A DNA stretch of 64,000 nucleotides from Pseudomonadota bacterium. Its GTDB lineage: Bacteria; Pseudomonadota; Gammaproteobacteria; Steroidobacterales; Steroidobacteraceae. The notes under the pieces were generated by a model. It saw only the letters and a program-made list of their open reading frames with translations, made no database searches and was not told where the DNA came from. Made by a program: the position numbers and the translations under genes. Location: positions 167,255 through 231,254 of the forward strand of contig JAFAEQ010000033.1 in NCBI GenBank assembly GCA_023423935.1. Direction: 5' to 3'. Below are positions 41,787 to 51,824 of this stretch, in pieces (the first letter of the stretch is position 1; the number at the start of each line of letters is the position of its first letter).

Positions 41787-44700
41787 ATGTCATTTATAAG
41801 AACGGTGAACGAGCGGGTTCGCGCCGGGTGGCGCGCATTGGTCGGAGAAATCAGCTGGGTGCCGCCGCAATGGGTGCGGTCGAGCGCGGCCGGAGTGGGT
41901 CGCGGCTATGGTCAGGTCCGCGCCAATCCGCGCCGTTCGGCGTTGATAGCTGCGAGCGTGCTCGCGGTTGCGGTCGCAGGCGTGCTCGCCTGGCGCTGGT
42001 ATGACGCGCAGCCCAAGCCCGTCGAAGTGGCCTTCGAAGTCGCCGCACCGTCAGTGACCTGCTATGCGTGCGAACCGCCCGGCAAGCCCGATGCGCTCGT
42101 CGTCAGCTTCGAATCGTCCGTCGCCCCGCTCGACCGGATCGGCCACGCCTTCGCGGCCGAACAGGCTCACCTCTCGGTGCGACCTGCGATCAAGGGCGAG
42201 TGGACCTGGGACGATGACAAGACGTTGAGGTTTCAGCCGCAGGCCGACTGGCCAGTGGGCACGGAGTACACGGTCACCTTCGATCGCAAGGGATTCGCCG
42301 CCTCGCACGTGCGACTGAAGAAGCAGCAGTTCGCTTTCACATCGCCCGCCTTCACCGCCTCGATCGCGGCGATCCAGTTTTACCAGGATCCCGTGGTGGC
42401 GGCAAACAAGAAGGTCGTGGCCACGATCGCGTTCTCGCATCCCGTCGATCCCGAGAGCTTCGAGAAGCGCGTCCAGCTGCGGATGTTCGATCGCGTTACA
42501 GACAAGATCGAAAAAGAGCTCACCGCGCCGTCGTTCACGGTGGTCTACGACAAGTTGAAGCTCAATGCCTATGTGCATTCGGCGCAGCTGCAGGTGCCGC
42601 CGAAGGCCGGTCGCCTGCAACTCTCGGTTGCGGCCGGCGTACAGTCCGCACGCGGCGGCGGCGTGACGAAGGATGCGTTACGCAGCGATGTCGAAGTCCC
42701 CGGGCTCAACAGCCTCAGGATCGCAAATCTTTCGCTCGACATTGCCCGCGACGAACGCAACGAGCCGAACCAGGTGCTGCTGGTCAGCACTTCGTTCGCC
42801 GTGGCCGAGCGCGACATGCCGGCCAAAGTGAATGCCTGGCTGTTGCCGCTGAAGCATCCCGACACGAAAGTGCAGGCGGACTTCGAGCGCTACAATCGCG
42901 GGCGGCCGTTCGCGTGGAATCATTCCAATTTCCGTCCTGAAGTGCTGACGGATGCGAATCGTCTCGAGCTCACGCAGATCCCCGGCGAGCTCGATCATTA
43001 CGAGAATCACAGCTTCCGCCACACCGCAGACCCGGGTCGTCAGATCTATGTGCGCATCAGTGCCGGGCTGAAGTCGTTTGGCGGCTATGTGCTGGGCGAT
43101 TCGCTCGAGCGCATCCTCTCCGTGCCGGAGTTTCCGCGCGAGCTCAGCATTCTGAGCAAGGGTGCGCTGTTATCGCTCTCCGGCGAGAAGACGATCTCGC
43201 TGTTCGCACGCAATGTGCCCGCCATGCGCATCGAAGTCGGCCGCTTGCTGCCGCGCCAGTTGCAGCATCTGGTGTCCCAGACCAGCGGCAGCTTCGAGAC
43301 GCCGCAGTTCAACGGCTGGGCCTTCGACAGCGCGAACATCACCGAGCGCTTCGTGAAGATCCTGCCGCTCGCGCAAGTCGCACCCGGAAAGCCGCAGTAC
43401 GAAGCGCTGGATCTGGGCGACTATCTCGACAACGACGGTGCGGATAAGCGCGGCATCTTCCTGCTGCGAGTACAGGCATGGGATCCAGGCACCAATGCGC
43501 CGCTCGATCATTCCGGTGAGAACTGGAACGATGCTCTTCATGGCACGCTCAACGATGCGCGACTGATCGTCGTAACCGATCTGGGCCTGGTCGTGAAGCG
43601 TGCGGTCGATGGATCGCAGGATGTGTTCGTGCAATCGATCGCGGACGGCACGCCGATCGCAGGAGCAACGATCGACATCATCGGCCGCAATGGTCTGCCT
43701 GTGCTCACGCAGACGACCGACGCCGACGGTCATGTGCGTTTTGCGGAACTGCGTAGCTTCAAGAACGAGCGTCAGCCGGTGCTCTATCTGGCAAAGCGCG
43801 GCGGCGACAGCTCGTTCATTCCATTGAGCGACGGTTGGGATTCGCGCGGCCGTGCACTGGATCTGTCGCGCTTCGATATCGGCGGCGTGCAGAGCAATGC
43901 CGATCGCGCCGCACTCTCCGCGTATTTGTTCTCCGATCGCGGCATCTATCGTCCCGGCGAGGAAATTCGCGCGGCGGCCCTCATTCGCAGCCAGGACTGG
44001 AGCCGAAGCATCGATGGCGTGCCCTTGCGCCTCGAGATCACCGATCCGCGCGGCGCACTGATCCGTCGCGAAACTTTCATGCCCGGCGCTGGCGGCTTCG
44101 GTGAGATTCGTCAGCCGACGCGCGAGACCTCGCCTACCGGCACGTACACGCTGTCGCTGTCGATCGTGCGGAACGATCATCACAGCGATCTGATCGGCTC
44201 GACCACGGTGCAAGTACGCGACTTCCAGCCCGACCGTCTGCGCATGAACGCCATGTTCTCTTCGCAGTCGTCCGACGGCTGGGTGTCGCCGGACGATCTC
44301 AGGGCACAGCTGCATCTCGAGAACTTGTTCGGCACGCCCGCTGAGAATCGGCGTGTGACCACGCGCATGACGCTGAGCCCGGTGCTCCCCTCGTTCCGCG
44401 CGTTCCCGGATTATCAGTTCTACGATCCGCAATACGCGCGGGAAGGGTTCAGTGAATCGCTGCCCGATGCGACGACGAACGCCGAAGGCAACGTCACGCT
44501 CGATCTGAATCTGCAGCGCTTCGCACGCGCCACCTATCGATTGCATCTGGTCGCGCAAGGGTTCGAGGCGGACGGCGGCCGCGGCGTCACGACCGAAGCG
44601 GCACAGCTCGTCTCCAGCATGAAATATCTCGTCGGCTACAAGGCCGATGGCGATCTCTCCTATCTGCGTCTCAATGCCCCGCGCCTGGTGAATCTGATCG

Positions 44701-47690
44701 CCATCGATCCGCAGGCCAAGCGAACCGCGGTCGAGAAACTGAAGCTCGCGCGGATCGAGGTGCGCTATGTGTCGGTGCTGATGCGTCAGCCGAACGGTAC
44801 CTACAAGTACGAATCGCGCCGCAAGGAATCAGTGATCGACGAGTCGACACTCAACGTCCCCGCCAGCGGCCATGCGCTCAAGCTTGCAACCGATGCGCCC
44901 GGCACCTTCGCCTATGTGCTGCGCGATCCTGACGGTCAGCAGCTCGCACGCGTCGACTATCAAGTGGCAGGTGAAGGCAACGTCACACGCGCGCTAGAGA
45001 AGAACGCGGAGCTCGAGATTGCGTTGTCGAAGAAAGACTATGCGCCCGGAGAGGATGTGGAGCTCTCGATCCGCGCACCGTACGAAGGCGCAGGACTGAT
45101 CACGATCGAACGTGAGCGCGTTTACGCGTGGCGCTGGTTCAAGACCAGCACCAACAGCACGGTGCAGAAGATCAAACTGCCCGCAGGACTCGAAGGCAAT
45201 GCTTACGTGTCAGTGACGTTCGTGCGCGATCCGGGCTCCTCTGAGATCTACACCAGTCCGCTCTCGTACGGCGTGCAGCCGTTCTCGATCGATGTGGATG
45301 CGCGCCGCAATCCCATCACGGTCGAAACACCTTCGCTGGTGAAGCCGGGACAGCCGCTGAAACTGCGTTATCGCACGCAGACGCCTTCGCGCATCGTGCT
45401 GTTCGCGGTGGACGAAGGCATCCTGCAGGTCGCCGGGTACAAAACGCCCGATCCGCTGGGGTACTTCTTCCAGAAGCGTGCGCTCGAAGTCTCGACCTCG
45501 CAGATCCTGGATCTGATCCTGCCGGAGTTCCGTCATCTGGGACTGACCGCCGCGCCAGGCGGCGATGCCGAAGGACTGCTCGGCAAGCATCTGAATCCGT
45601 TCCGTCGTAAAGGCGAGAAGCCCGTCGCGTACTGGTCCGGAATTCTCGATGCCGATTCGACGCCACGTGAAGTCGAATACACAGTCCCCGACTATTTCAA
45701 TGGCACGTTGCGGGTGATGGCCGTCGCGGTCGCGGACGATCGCGTCGGTGTGTTCGATGGGCGCACGCTCGTGCGCGGCGATTTCGTGTTGTCGCCGAAC
45801 GCGCCGACCACGGTGACGCCGGGCGATGAATTCGATGTCTCGATCGGCATCTCTAACAATGTCGAGGGCTCCGGCACGAATGCGCAGATCGAAATAGCCC
45901 TGCAGACGGATCGCGGACTCGAAGTCATCGGCAATGCCGCACAGAAACTCACCATCGCCGAAGGCCGCGAAAGCTCGGCGCGCTTCAGGCTGCGCGCGCG
46001 TGACGAGCTCGGACCCAGCAATCTGCTGTTCACCGCATCCACGAACGGCGGCACCGGCAAGCGACAGATCGATCTCAGCATTCGTCCCGCCACGCCTTAC
46101 ATGACTCGACTCACGGCCGGTGTGCTGGAAAAGGGCGACAAGGAGGTTGCGATCGATCGCACGATGTATCCGCATCATCGCAAGCTCGAAACCGGCATGT
46201 CGGTGCTGCCGCTCCAGTTCGCGCATGGATTCGTGAGCTACCTGTCGAACTATCCGTACGCCTGCACCGAGCAGATCGTGAGCCAGGCGATGCCGGCGAT
46301 CCTGCTCGCATCGCGGCCCGAGTTCGGCTATGTGCGCGGCCAGCCGGGCGCCGACATCGGCGCGCTGATCGGCGAGTTGCGTTCGCGACAGAACGATCAG
46401 GGCGCCTACCGACTCTGGCCGGGCAGCGATCAGATCGTCGAGTTCGTCTCGCTCTACGCGCAACATGTGCTGATGGAAGCCGGCGAGCACGGCCAACCGA
46501 TTCCTGGCGATCTGCTCCAGAACGGCAACGACTATCTGCGCGCGATTGCAGTTCGCGATGGCGACAATCTCACGCAGGAGCGTCAGAGCGCCTATGCCTC
46601 CTATCTGCTCACCCGTCAGGGCCAGCGCATGACGGCGGAGATCGCCGCCCAGCGCAAGCGCTTGAACGAGCGGTATCGCGGTCAGTGGGAACAGGACATG
46701 ACCGCGGGCTGGCTCGCGGCGGCATTGAAGCTCATGAAACAGGATCGCGAAGCCGAGCAGCTCATCTCCGCGATTCGTTTCGGCCGTGCCGAGAATGCCG
46801 AGCTCTACTACGATCCGATGACGCGAGATGCACTGCTGCTGTTCGTGACCGCGCGTCATTTCCCAGAGCGCCTGCGCGAGCTGCCGGCAGATGTCATGAC
46901 GACACTCGCGCAGCGTGTGAGCGAGGGCTCCTACCAGTCGCTGTCCTCAGGCACGACCTTGCTGGCGCTCGATGCGTTCGCGGCATCCGCGCAGGGAGCG
47001 CAGCGCAACTTCTCCATCGCCGAGGTGCTGAAGAACAAGCAGGTCCGCGCGCTCAGCTTGCCGCAAGGCCTGTTCCCGAAGGTCGCATACAGCGATCAGG
47101 CAGCGGCATTGCGCTTCAGCAACAACAGCCCGCTCGCCTCGTATTACCTGATCGAACAGACAGGCTTCGATCGCGCCGCGCCCACCCAGGAGATCAAGCA
47201 GGGACTGGAAGTCATCCGCGAGTACACGGACGCGAAAGGCAAGCCGCTGTCACAGATCGCGATGGGCCAGGAAATCGACGTGCGCCTGAAGTTCCGCGGA
47301 CTGAAGGACGAGTTCATTCCGAGCATCGCACTGGTCGATCTTCTGCCCGGCGGCTTCGAGCTCGTCGTGCCGCCACAGCGACTCGAGCCCGCTTTCACGG
47401 AAGCATCGATGTCGGACTCTGAGTATTCCTATGCCGGCAACGACGGCTACCAGGGCTGGCAATGCCAGATCTGCGTGTCCTCGAAAGCGCAGCTCGACTA
47501 CGCCGACCTGCGTGAAGACCGCGTCGTGTTCTACGTCTCCGCTAACAAGGACGTGCAGGAAATCGTTTATCGCATCAAAGCCACGAACGTCGGCACCTAC
47601 AACGTCCCACCCGCCTACGGCGAAGCCATGTACGACCGCAGCGTCGTCGCGCGATCGGTGGCGGGCAAGTTGAGTGTGGTAAGGCAGTAA
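41787..47690 (+). CDS. Alpha-2-macroglobulin family protein (YfhM-like)
   Basis: A 1967-residue envelope protein of the bacterial alpha-2-macroglobulin family, which traps proteases that breach the outer membrane. ATG 41787 starts MSFIRTVNERV; the preceding 61 codons of open frame are not protein-like. A single TM anchor (about residues 50-70, ALIAASVLAVAVAGVLAWRWY) replaces the lipobox found in E. coli YfhM. MG-type beta domains follow (SDRGIYRPGEEIRAA, VTTRMTLSPV, VPDYFNGTLRVMAVA). The thioester site is CTEQ (Cys1493-Gln1496, in YPYACTEQIVSQ), within an alpha/alpha toroid (LRSRQNDQGAYRLWPG). A late CQICVSSKAQLDYADLREDRVVFYV segment ends the macroglobulin body. pbpC follows, the classic partner in a defence and wall-repair pair. 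Confidence 0.93.
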   Translation: MSFIRTVNERVRAGWRALVGEISWVPPQWVRSSAAGVGRGYGQVRANPRRSALIAASVLAVAVAGVLAWRWYDAQPKPVEVAFEVAAPSVTCYACEPPGKPDALVVSFESSVAPLDRIGHAFAAEQAHLSVRPAIKGEWTWDDDKTLRFQPQADWPVGTEYTVTFDRKGFAASHVRLKKQQFAFTSPAFTASIAAIQFYQDPVVAANKKVVATIAFSHPVDPESFEKRVQLRMFDRVTDKIEKELTAPSFTVVYDKLKLNAYVHSAQLQVPPKAGRLQLSVAAGVQSARGGGVTKDALRSDVEVPGLNSLRIANLSLDIARDERNEPNQVLLVSTSFAVAERDMPAKVNAWLLPLKHPDTKVQADFERYNRGRPFAWNHSNFRPEVLTDANRLELTQIPGELDHYENHSFRHTADPGRQIYVRISAGLKSFGGYVLGDSLERILSVPEFPRELSILSKGALLSLSGEKTISLFARNVPAMRIEVGRLLPRQLQHLVSQTSGSFETPQFNGWAFDSANITERFVKILPLAQVAPGKPQYEALDLGDYLDNDGADKRGIFLLRVQAWDPGTNAPLDHSGENWNDALHGTLNDARLIVVTDLGLVVKRAVDGSQDVFVQSIADGTPIAGATIDIIGRNGLPVLTQTTDADGHVRFAELRSFKNERQPVLYLAKRGGDSSFIPLSDGWDSRGRALDLSRFDIGGVQSNADRAALSAYLFSDRGIYRPGEEIRAAALIRSQDWSRSIDGVPLRLEITDPRGALIRRETFMPGAGGFGEIRQPTRETSPTGTYTLSLSIVRNDHHSDLIGSTTVQVRDFQPDRLRMNAMFSSQSSDGWVSPDDLRAQLHLENLFGTPAENRRVTTRMTLSPVLPSFRAFPDYQFYDPQYAREGFSESLPDATTNAEGNVTLDLNLQRFARATYRLHLVAQGFEADGGRGVTTEAAQLVSSMKYLVGYKADGDLSYLRLNAPRLVNLIAIDPQAKRTAVEKLKLARIEVRYVSVLMRQPNGTYKYESRRKESVIDESTLNVPASGHALKLATDAPGTFAYVLRDPDGQQLARVDYQVAGEGNVTRALEKNAELEIALSKKDYAPGEDVELSIRAPYEGAGLITIERERVYAWRWFKTSTNSTVQKIKLPAGLEGNAYVSVTFVRDPGSSEIYTSPLSYGVQPFSIDVDARRNPITVETPSLVKPGQPLKLRYRTQTPSRIVLFAVDEGILQVAGYKTPDPLGYFFQKRALEVSTSQILDLILPEFRHLGLTAAPGGDAEGLLGKHLNPFRRKGEKPVAYWSGILDADSTPREVEYTVPDYFNGTLRVMAVAVADDRVGVFDGRTLVRGDFVLSPNAPTTVTPGDEFDVSIGISNNVEGSGTNAQIEIALQTDRGLEVIGNAAQKLTIAEGRESSARFRLRARDELGPSNLLFTASTNGGTGKRQIDLSIRPATPYMTRLTAGVLEKGDKEVAIDRTMYPHHRKLETGMSVLPLQFAHGFVSYLSNYPYACTEQIVSQAMPAILLASRPEFGYVRGQPGADIGALIGELRSRQNDQGAYRLWPGSDQIVEFVSLYAQHVLMEAGEHGQPIPGDLLQNGNDYLRAIAVRDGDNLTQERQSAYASYLLTRQGQRMTAEIAAQRKRLNERYRGQWEQDMTAGWLAAALKLMKQDREAEQLISAIRFGRAENAELYYDPMTRDALLLFVTARHFPERLRELPADVMTTLAQRVSEGSYQSLSSGTTLLALDAFAASAQGAQRNFSIAEVLKNKQVRALSLPQGLFPKVAYSDQAAALRFSNNSPLASYYLIEQTGFDRAAPTQEIKQGLEVIREYTDAKGKPLSQIAMGQEIDVRLKFRGLKDEFIPSIALVDLLPGGFELVVPPQRLEPAFTEASMSDSEYSYAGNDGYQGWQCQICVSSKAQLDYADLREDRVVFYVSANKDVQEIVYRIKATNVGTYNVPPAYGEAMYDRSVVARSVAGKLSVVRQ

Positions 47691-47692
47691 GA

Positions 47693-48422
47693 ACTGAGGC
47701 CGGCCGCAAAGACCGCATAAAAGATGACATAGCTATGGAGATCCTCACGAGTGAAGCTTGCCTCGGCCTTACACTCCCGGCGCGCAGTTTGTCTGGCTGT
47801 AACTCCGACATGAAGGCTTCTTCCCACAATCATTTTCTTTTTTGCGGTCCTTCGCGGCCGTGCTGCTTCTCGTCTTGGTTACTGAGCCGGCCGCAAGGAC
47901 CGCATAAAAGATGGCATAGCTATGGAGATCCTTACGAGCGAAGCCCGCCTCGGCATAACACTCACTGGCGCGCAGTTGATCTGGCTGTAGTCCGACGTGA
48001 AAGGCTGTCATTTTCTTTTTTGCGGTCCTTCGCGGCCGTCCTCTTCTCGTCTTAAGTACTGAGCCAGCCGCAAAGACCGCATAAAGGATCACACAGATAT
48101 GCAGTTCCTCACGAGTGAAGCTAAACCCTTCTGGGTGCGCAGTTGATCTGGCTGTAAGTTCGACGTGAAAGGCTTCCCACAGTCATTGTCTTTTTTGCGG
48201 TCCTTCGCGGCCGTCCTTCTTCTCGTCTTGGTGACTGAACCGACCGCAAAAGACCGCATAAAAGATGGCATATCTATGGAGCTCATCACGAGTGAAGCCC
48301 GCCTCGGCATAACACTTCTAGGTGCGCAGTTGATCTGGCTGTAACTCCGACGTGAACAGCTTCTTCCCACAGTCATTTTCTTTTTTGCGGTCCTTCGCGG
48401 CCGTCCTTCTTCTCGTCTTGGT
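47693..48422 (+). repeat. Tandem array of four ~180-bp units with inverted-repeat ends; last unit encodes the pbpC N terminus
   Basis: Units begin with 'actgagccggccgcaaagaccgcataaaag' at about 47693, 47881, 48058 and 48234, spaced 188, 177 and 176 bp. Each ends with 'cttttttgcggtccttcgcggccgtcc..tcttctcgtctt'. The two ends are inverted repeats (CGGCCGCAAAGACCGCATAAAAG versus reverse complement CGGCCGCGAAGGACCGCAAAAAAG), so each unit resembles a short MITE. The middles share 'gagatcctcacgagtgaagcccgcctcggcataacac' and 'gcgcagttgatctggctgtaactccgacgtgaa'. Copies differ by small indels. The fourth unit contains the GTG start of pbpC (48352) and its first 23 or so codons. Confidence 0.85.
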
Positions 48423-50772
48423 TCTCGCATGCACCGTGCGGCTCTGGCCCAAGGAGCCGCTGGCGAACAAGATTCCTACGTCGACGGCGGTGTTCGATCG
48501 CAATGGGCGGTTGCTGCGGCTGACGCTTGCGGCGGATCAGCAGTATCGGTTGTGGACGCCGCTCGAAGACGTTGCGCCGGAGTTCGTGGAGGCGTTGTTG
48601 CTACACGAGGATCGGCATTTCTATTCGCACATCGGAGTGAATCCGGCAGCGCTGGTGCGTGCTGCGGCGACGACCTACACCGGTGGAACGCGCGTGGGCG
48701 GATCGACGATCACGATGCAGCTCGCGCGGCTCTACTACCGTCTCAACACCCGAAGCATTCCCGGCAAGCTTGCGCAGATCGCTCGCGCGCTGCAGCTCGA
48801 GGCGATGTATTCGAAGCGCGATCTGCTCGAGGCGCACATCAATCTCATGCCGTATGGCGGTAACGTGCAGGGCGTCGGCACTGCGAGCCAGATCTATTTC
48901 GGCAAGTCTGCAGCCAGGCTCGCCCTCGCAGAGTCATTGACGCTCGTCCTCGTCCCTCAGTCGCCCGCGCGACGTCATCCCATCGGCGATGAGCCGGATG
49001 ATCTGCGTGCTGCACGCGAGCGGCTGTTCGTCCGCTGGCGCGAGCTTCATCCGGACGTCGAGGTGAGCAGCGATTACATCGCCCTGCCCTTGCGATACGC
49101 CAGGCGCAGCGAGTTGCCGTTCGCGGCACCGCATTTCGTGAATTACGTGTTGAGGGATAGGGAGCGCGGGATTCGGGACGCGACCCAGAATGAAGAGACG
49201 GGCCGAGAGCGAGCGGGTAAAGCGGGTTCTGCTTCTGCCCAAGCCCCACGCCGGCCCAACACGCTCGCCACCACGCTTGATCTTCCGCTGCAGCGTCTCA
49301 CCGAACGGGTGATCGCGAACTACATTCGCGAGCAACGTCATCTCGGCATCCACAATGCGAGTGCATTGCTCGTCGATACGCGCGACATGGGCGTGCGTGC
49401 GATGGTGGGCTCTGCGGATTTCCATTCGGTGCCGATTCATGGCCAGGTGAACGGCACGCTCGCCAAGCGCTCGCCGGGATCAGCCCTGAAGCCGTTCATC
49501 TATGCGCTCGCGATCGATCAGGGACTGATTCATCCGCTCACAGTGCTGAAGGATGCGCCGACTGCCTTCGGCACCTACAGTCCCGAGAATTTCGACGGCC
49601 GTTTCGTGGGTCCCATTACAGCGACGGATGCGCTGATCCGTTCGCGCAACGTGCCAGCGGTGTCGCTGTTCGCGCAGCTTTCGCAGCCGAACTTTTATCA
49701 GTTCCTGCGCGGCGCCGGCGTCTCGCAGATGGCTTCGGAACGGCACTATGGACTCGCGCTCGCGCTGGGCGGAGGCGAAGTCACGATGGAAGAACTCGCA
49801 ACGCTCTACGCAATGCTCGCCAATCGCGGACAGCTCGCCGCCTTGCGTCACCTCGAAGACGAGCCCGAGACCGCAGCGACTCGTGTGCTGTCGGAAGAAG
49901 CGAGCTTCATGGCGCTCGAGATGCTCAAGAGCGCGCCGCGACCGGACGATCCGTTCACGCGTAAACAGGATCGGCTGCGAGTGGCCTGGAAGACCGGAAC
50001 CTCGTGGGGCTTTCGCGATGCGTGGACGGCGGGGGTCTTCGGTCCTTACGTGCTCATCGTGTGGGTCGGCAACTTCGACGGCTCGAGCAATCCGGCATTC
50101 GTCGGCGTACAGGCTGCGGCACCCTTGTTCTTTCGTTTGACGGATGCGATCACGCTCAGCGATCCGCATCTGAACGAACCGATCTTTCGCCAGCCGCCGC
50201 GCCTGGAGCGTGTCGAAGTGTGCAGCGCGTCCGGCGATCTGCCGAATGCGGAATGTCCGCAGACGAGCTCGACCTGGTATATCCCGGGCATATCGCCGAT
50301 TCGAGTAAGCCAGATTCATCGACGCGTGTGGATCGATACGCGCACCGGCGCGCAGGCTTGCCCGCCCTACGATCCACAGTTCACACGCAGCGAGGTCTTC
50401 GAATACTGGCCGACGGATCTGCTGCAATTGTTCGCGCAGGCAGGCATGCCGCGACGACGTCCACCGGCAGCCGCAGAATGTCAGCGTGACGTTCCGAGCG
50501 GCACACCGCCGCGCATCACCTCACCGGTCACTGCATCCACCTATTCGATTCGTGCGACGCGCATCGGCGAAGAAACGATTCCGCTCGCAGCGAACGCCGA
50601 CAGCGAAGTGCGGCGGCTGCACTGGTTCGTCGATGACACCTATGTCGGCACCGGTTCGCCGGGCGTCGCGATCGCCTGGACACCGCAGCGCTCGGGACGA
50701 TTCATTACGCGAGCCGTGGATGACCGCGGTCGCGCCGACAGCCGGGAGCTGCGCGTGGAGGTCGTTCGGTAA
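48352..50772 (+). CDS. pbpC: Penicillin-binding protein 1C
   Basis: An 806-residue bifunctional peptidoglycan synthase. It has a signal anchor at about residues 9-28 (FSFLRSFAAVLLLVLVLACTV) and a GT51 glycosyltransferase (EDRHFYSHIGVNP with catalytic Glu86; GGSTITMQLARL; AQIARALQLE). A transpeptidase domain follows with SxxK Ser377-Ala-Leu-Lys380 (SPGSALKPF), SRN and KTG (Lys547, WKTGTSWGFRDAW), and a C-terminal BiPBP_C domain (about 715-806). An Arg/Ala-rich insert (about 270-300) precedes the transpeptidase. The anchor is encoded by the last copy of the upstream tandem repeat and the start is GTG. PBP1C usually pairs with alpha-2-macroglobulin, as here, but 661 nt of repeats separate them. 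Confidence 0.93.
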   Translation: MNSFFPQSFSFLRSFAAVLLLVLVLACTVRLWPKEPLANKIPTSTAVFDRNGRLLRLTLAADQQYRLWTPLEDVAPEFVEALLLHEDRHFYSHIGVNPAALVRAAATTYTGGTRVGGSTITMQLARLYYRLNTRSIPGKLAQIARALQLEAMYSKRDLLEAHINLMPYGGNVQGVGTASQIYFGKSAARLALAESLTLVLVPQSPARRHPIGDEPDDLRAARERLFVRWRELHPDVEVSSDYIALPLRYARRSELPFAAPHFVNYVLRDRERGIRDATQNEETGRERAGKAGSASAQAPRRPNTLATTLDLPLQRLTERVIANYIREQRHLGIHNASALLVDTRDMGVRAMVGSADFHSVPIHGQVNGTLAKRSPGSALKPFIYALAIDQGLIHPLTVLKDAPTAFGTYSPENFDGRFVGPITATDALIRSRNVPAVSLFAQLSQPNFYQFLRGAGVSQMASERHYGLALALGGGEVTMEELATLYAMLANRGQLAALRHLEDEPETAATRVLSEEASFMALEMLKSAPRPDDPFTRKQDRLRVAWKTGTSWGFRDAWTAGVFGPYVLIVWVGNFDGSSNPAFVGVQAAAPLFFRLTDAITLSDPHLNEPIFRQPPRLERVEVCSASGDLPNAECPQTSSTWYIPGISPIRVSQIHRRVWIDTRTGAQACPPYDPQFTRSEVFEYWPTDLLQLFAQAGMPRRRPPAAAECQRDVPSGTPPRITSPVTASTYSIRATRIGEETIPLAANADSEVRRLHWFVDDTYVGTGSPGVAIAWTPQRSGRFITRAVDDRGRADSRELRVEVVR

Positions 50773-50780
50773 CGCGTGCG

Positions 50781-50954
50781 CTAACGCGCAGCGCGATCGT
50801 CATGACGCGTCGACCTCTCCGAAGACGATCTTTGTCGCGGAGATTCCTTCCCTCGCCATCCACGCATCTTCATCGCAAGCACACTAATCACGCCGGCACC
50901 GGAGGCGGTACTGGCCGCTGCGATCATCGCCGTCGTCACGCACATCGGACACAT
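50781..50954 (-). CDS. Small single-pass membrane protein with N-terminal CPMC
   Basis: A 57-residue protein. It begins MCPMCVTTAMIAAAS, continues as a Gly/Ala/Val-rich transmembrane stretch (about residues 6-28) and ends in a basic hydrophilic tail. ATG 50954 is preceded by AAGGAG with 7-nt spacing, one of the best ribosome binding sites in the window; longer frame extensions lack one. A two-Cys CPxC head on a short TM is a recurring pattern in small redox or metal-related membrane proteins. It lies 87 nt downstream of the DUF899 gene on the same strand and is likely co-transcribed. Function is unknown. Confidence 0.65.
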   Translation of the reverse strand: MCPMCVTTAMIAAASTASGAGVISVLAMKMRGWRGKESPRQRSSSERSTRHDDRAAR

Positions 50955-51041
50955 GGTCGATCTCCTTGAGAACCGAATGGGCTCGTTCCGACCCACAAGG
51001 GGCAGGAGCGCTCGTGATCCGAGCGCCCTACGCAGCCAGTC

Positions 51042-51824
51042 TCACCGTGCGCCGTACTCATCGTTGCGACGCCACCAGATGCCGCTTTCGTTGCGTCCGA
51101 GCGGCGCGCGATCGAGCCATTGATACATGCCCCAGAGTCCATCGACGCCCCGCGAGTACGTCGAATAGGTGTGATAGACGACGCCGTGATCGAGCACGAA
51201 GGCACTCAGGCCGGGGCGCTCGCGCAAGAAAGCCGCGCTGTCGGTGCCTGCGGTTGCAGCGATTTGGGCAACAGGCCCTTCCTCGGCCGGTCCTCGCAGC
51301 TCGGACGCGGTATCGTCCTGCATCGGCGGTTCACGTCGGAAGTTGTACTCGAGGCCATTGCGCTGCTGCTCTTCCGTGAAGGCAACGTTGAAGTCGTAGT
51401 TGAACTCGCTGCCGTGCGATGAAGCCCAGGGAAAACTCCAGCCCAACCGCTTCTTGTAGGCCTGCAACTTCGGCAAAGGTGCACGCGACACCGCCATCAG
51501 CATCACGTCGTGATTCGCCAGATGCACGGTCACGCCATTGAACCCATCGGCGATGGCCGAGCACGAAGGACACCCCGCCTTGTAATCGGGACCGAACATG
51601 AAGTGATAGACGAGCAGCTGCGAGCGGCCTGCGAACAGATCCGGCAAGCTCGCCTCGCCCTCGTCTGTGTCGAAGCGGTACTCCTTATCCACCCGCACCC
51701 ACGGCAAGGCCTGGCGCTGTCGGGCCAGCTTGTCACTGCGCCGTGTCAGCTCCTTTTCGGCTTGCAGCAGCTTCATCCGCTCCGCGAGCCATTGTTCGCG
51801 TGTTCCAGTGGTGTGTGTCGGCAT
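51042..51824 (-). CDS. DUF899 family (thioredoxin-like fold) protein
   Basis: A 260-residue cytosolic protein of the DUF899 family. The hallmark is LLVYHFMFGPDYKAGCPSCSAIADGFNG (Cys pair CPSC, about residues 85-112), followed by SRAPLPKLQAYKKRLGWSFPWASSHGSEFNYDF, then AFVLDHGVVYHTYSTYSRGVDGLWGMYQWLDRAPLGRNE. The fold is thioredoxin-like with a Cys-x-x-Cys, suggesting a redox role, but no activity has been assigned to my knowledge. Start ATG 51824 (MPTHTTGTREQW) has GGAG about 9 nt upstream; the ORF extension to 52355 overlaps the divergent regulator and is spurious. It is divergent from the regulator gene at 51975. Confidence 0.88.
   Translation of the reverse strand: MPTHTTGTREQWLAERMKLLQAEKELTRRSDKLARQRQALPWVRVDKEYRFDTDEGEASLPDLFAGRSQLLVYHFMFGPDYKAGCPSCSAIADGFNGVTVHLANHDVMLMAVSRAPLPKLQAYKKRLGWSFPWASSHGSEFNYDFNVAFTEEQQRNGLEYNFRREPPMQDDTASELRGPAEEGPVAQIAATAGTDSAAFLRERPGLSAFVLDHGVVYHTYSTYSRGVDGLWGMYQWLDRAPLGRNESGIWWRRNDEYGAR

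Noticed and set aside
45210..46859. 549-codon minus-strand ORF inside the alpha-2-macroglobulin gene
   Set aside because: Shadow; composition dominated by Arg/His/Gln and no family resemblance.
47693..48422. CRISPR array
   Set aside because: Units are ~180 bp, nearly identical through their whole length, with no short repeat/unique spacer pattern and no cas genes.
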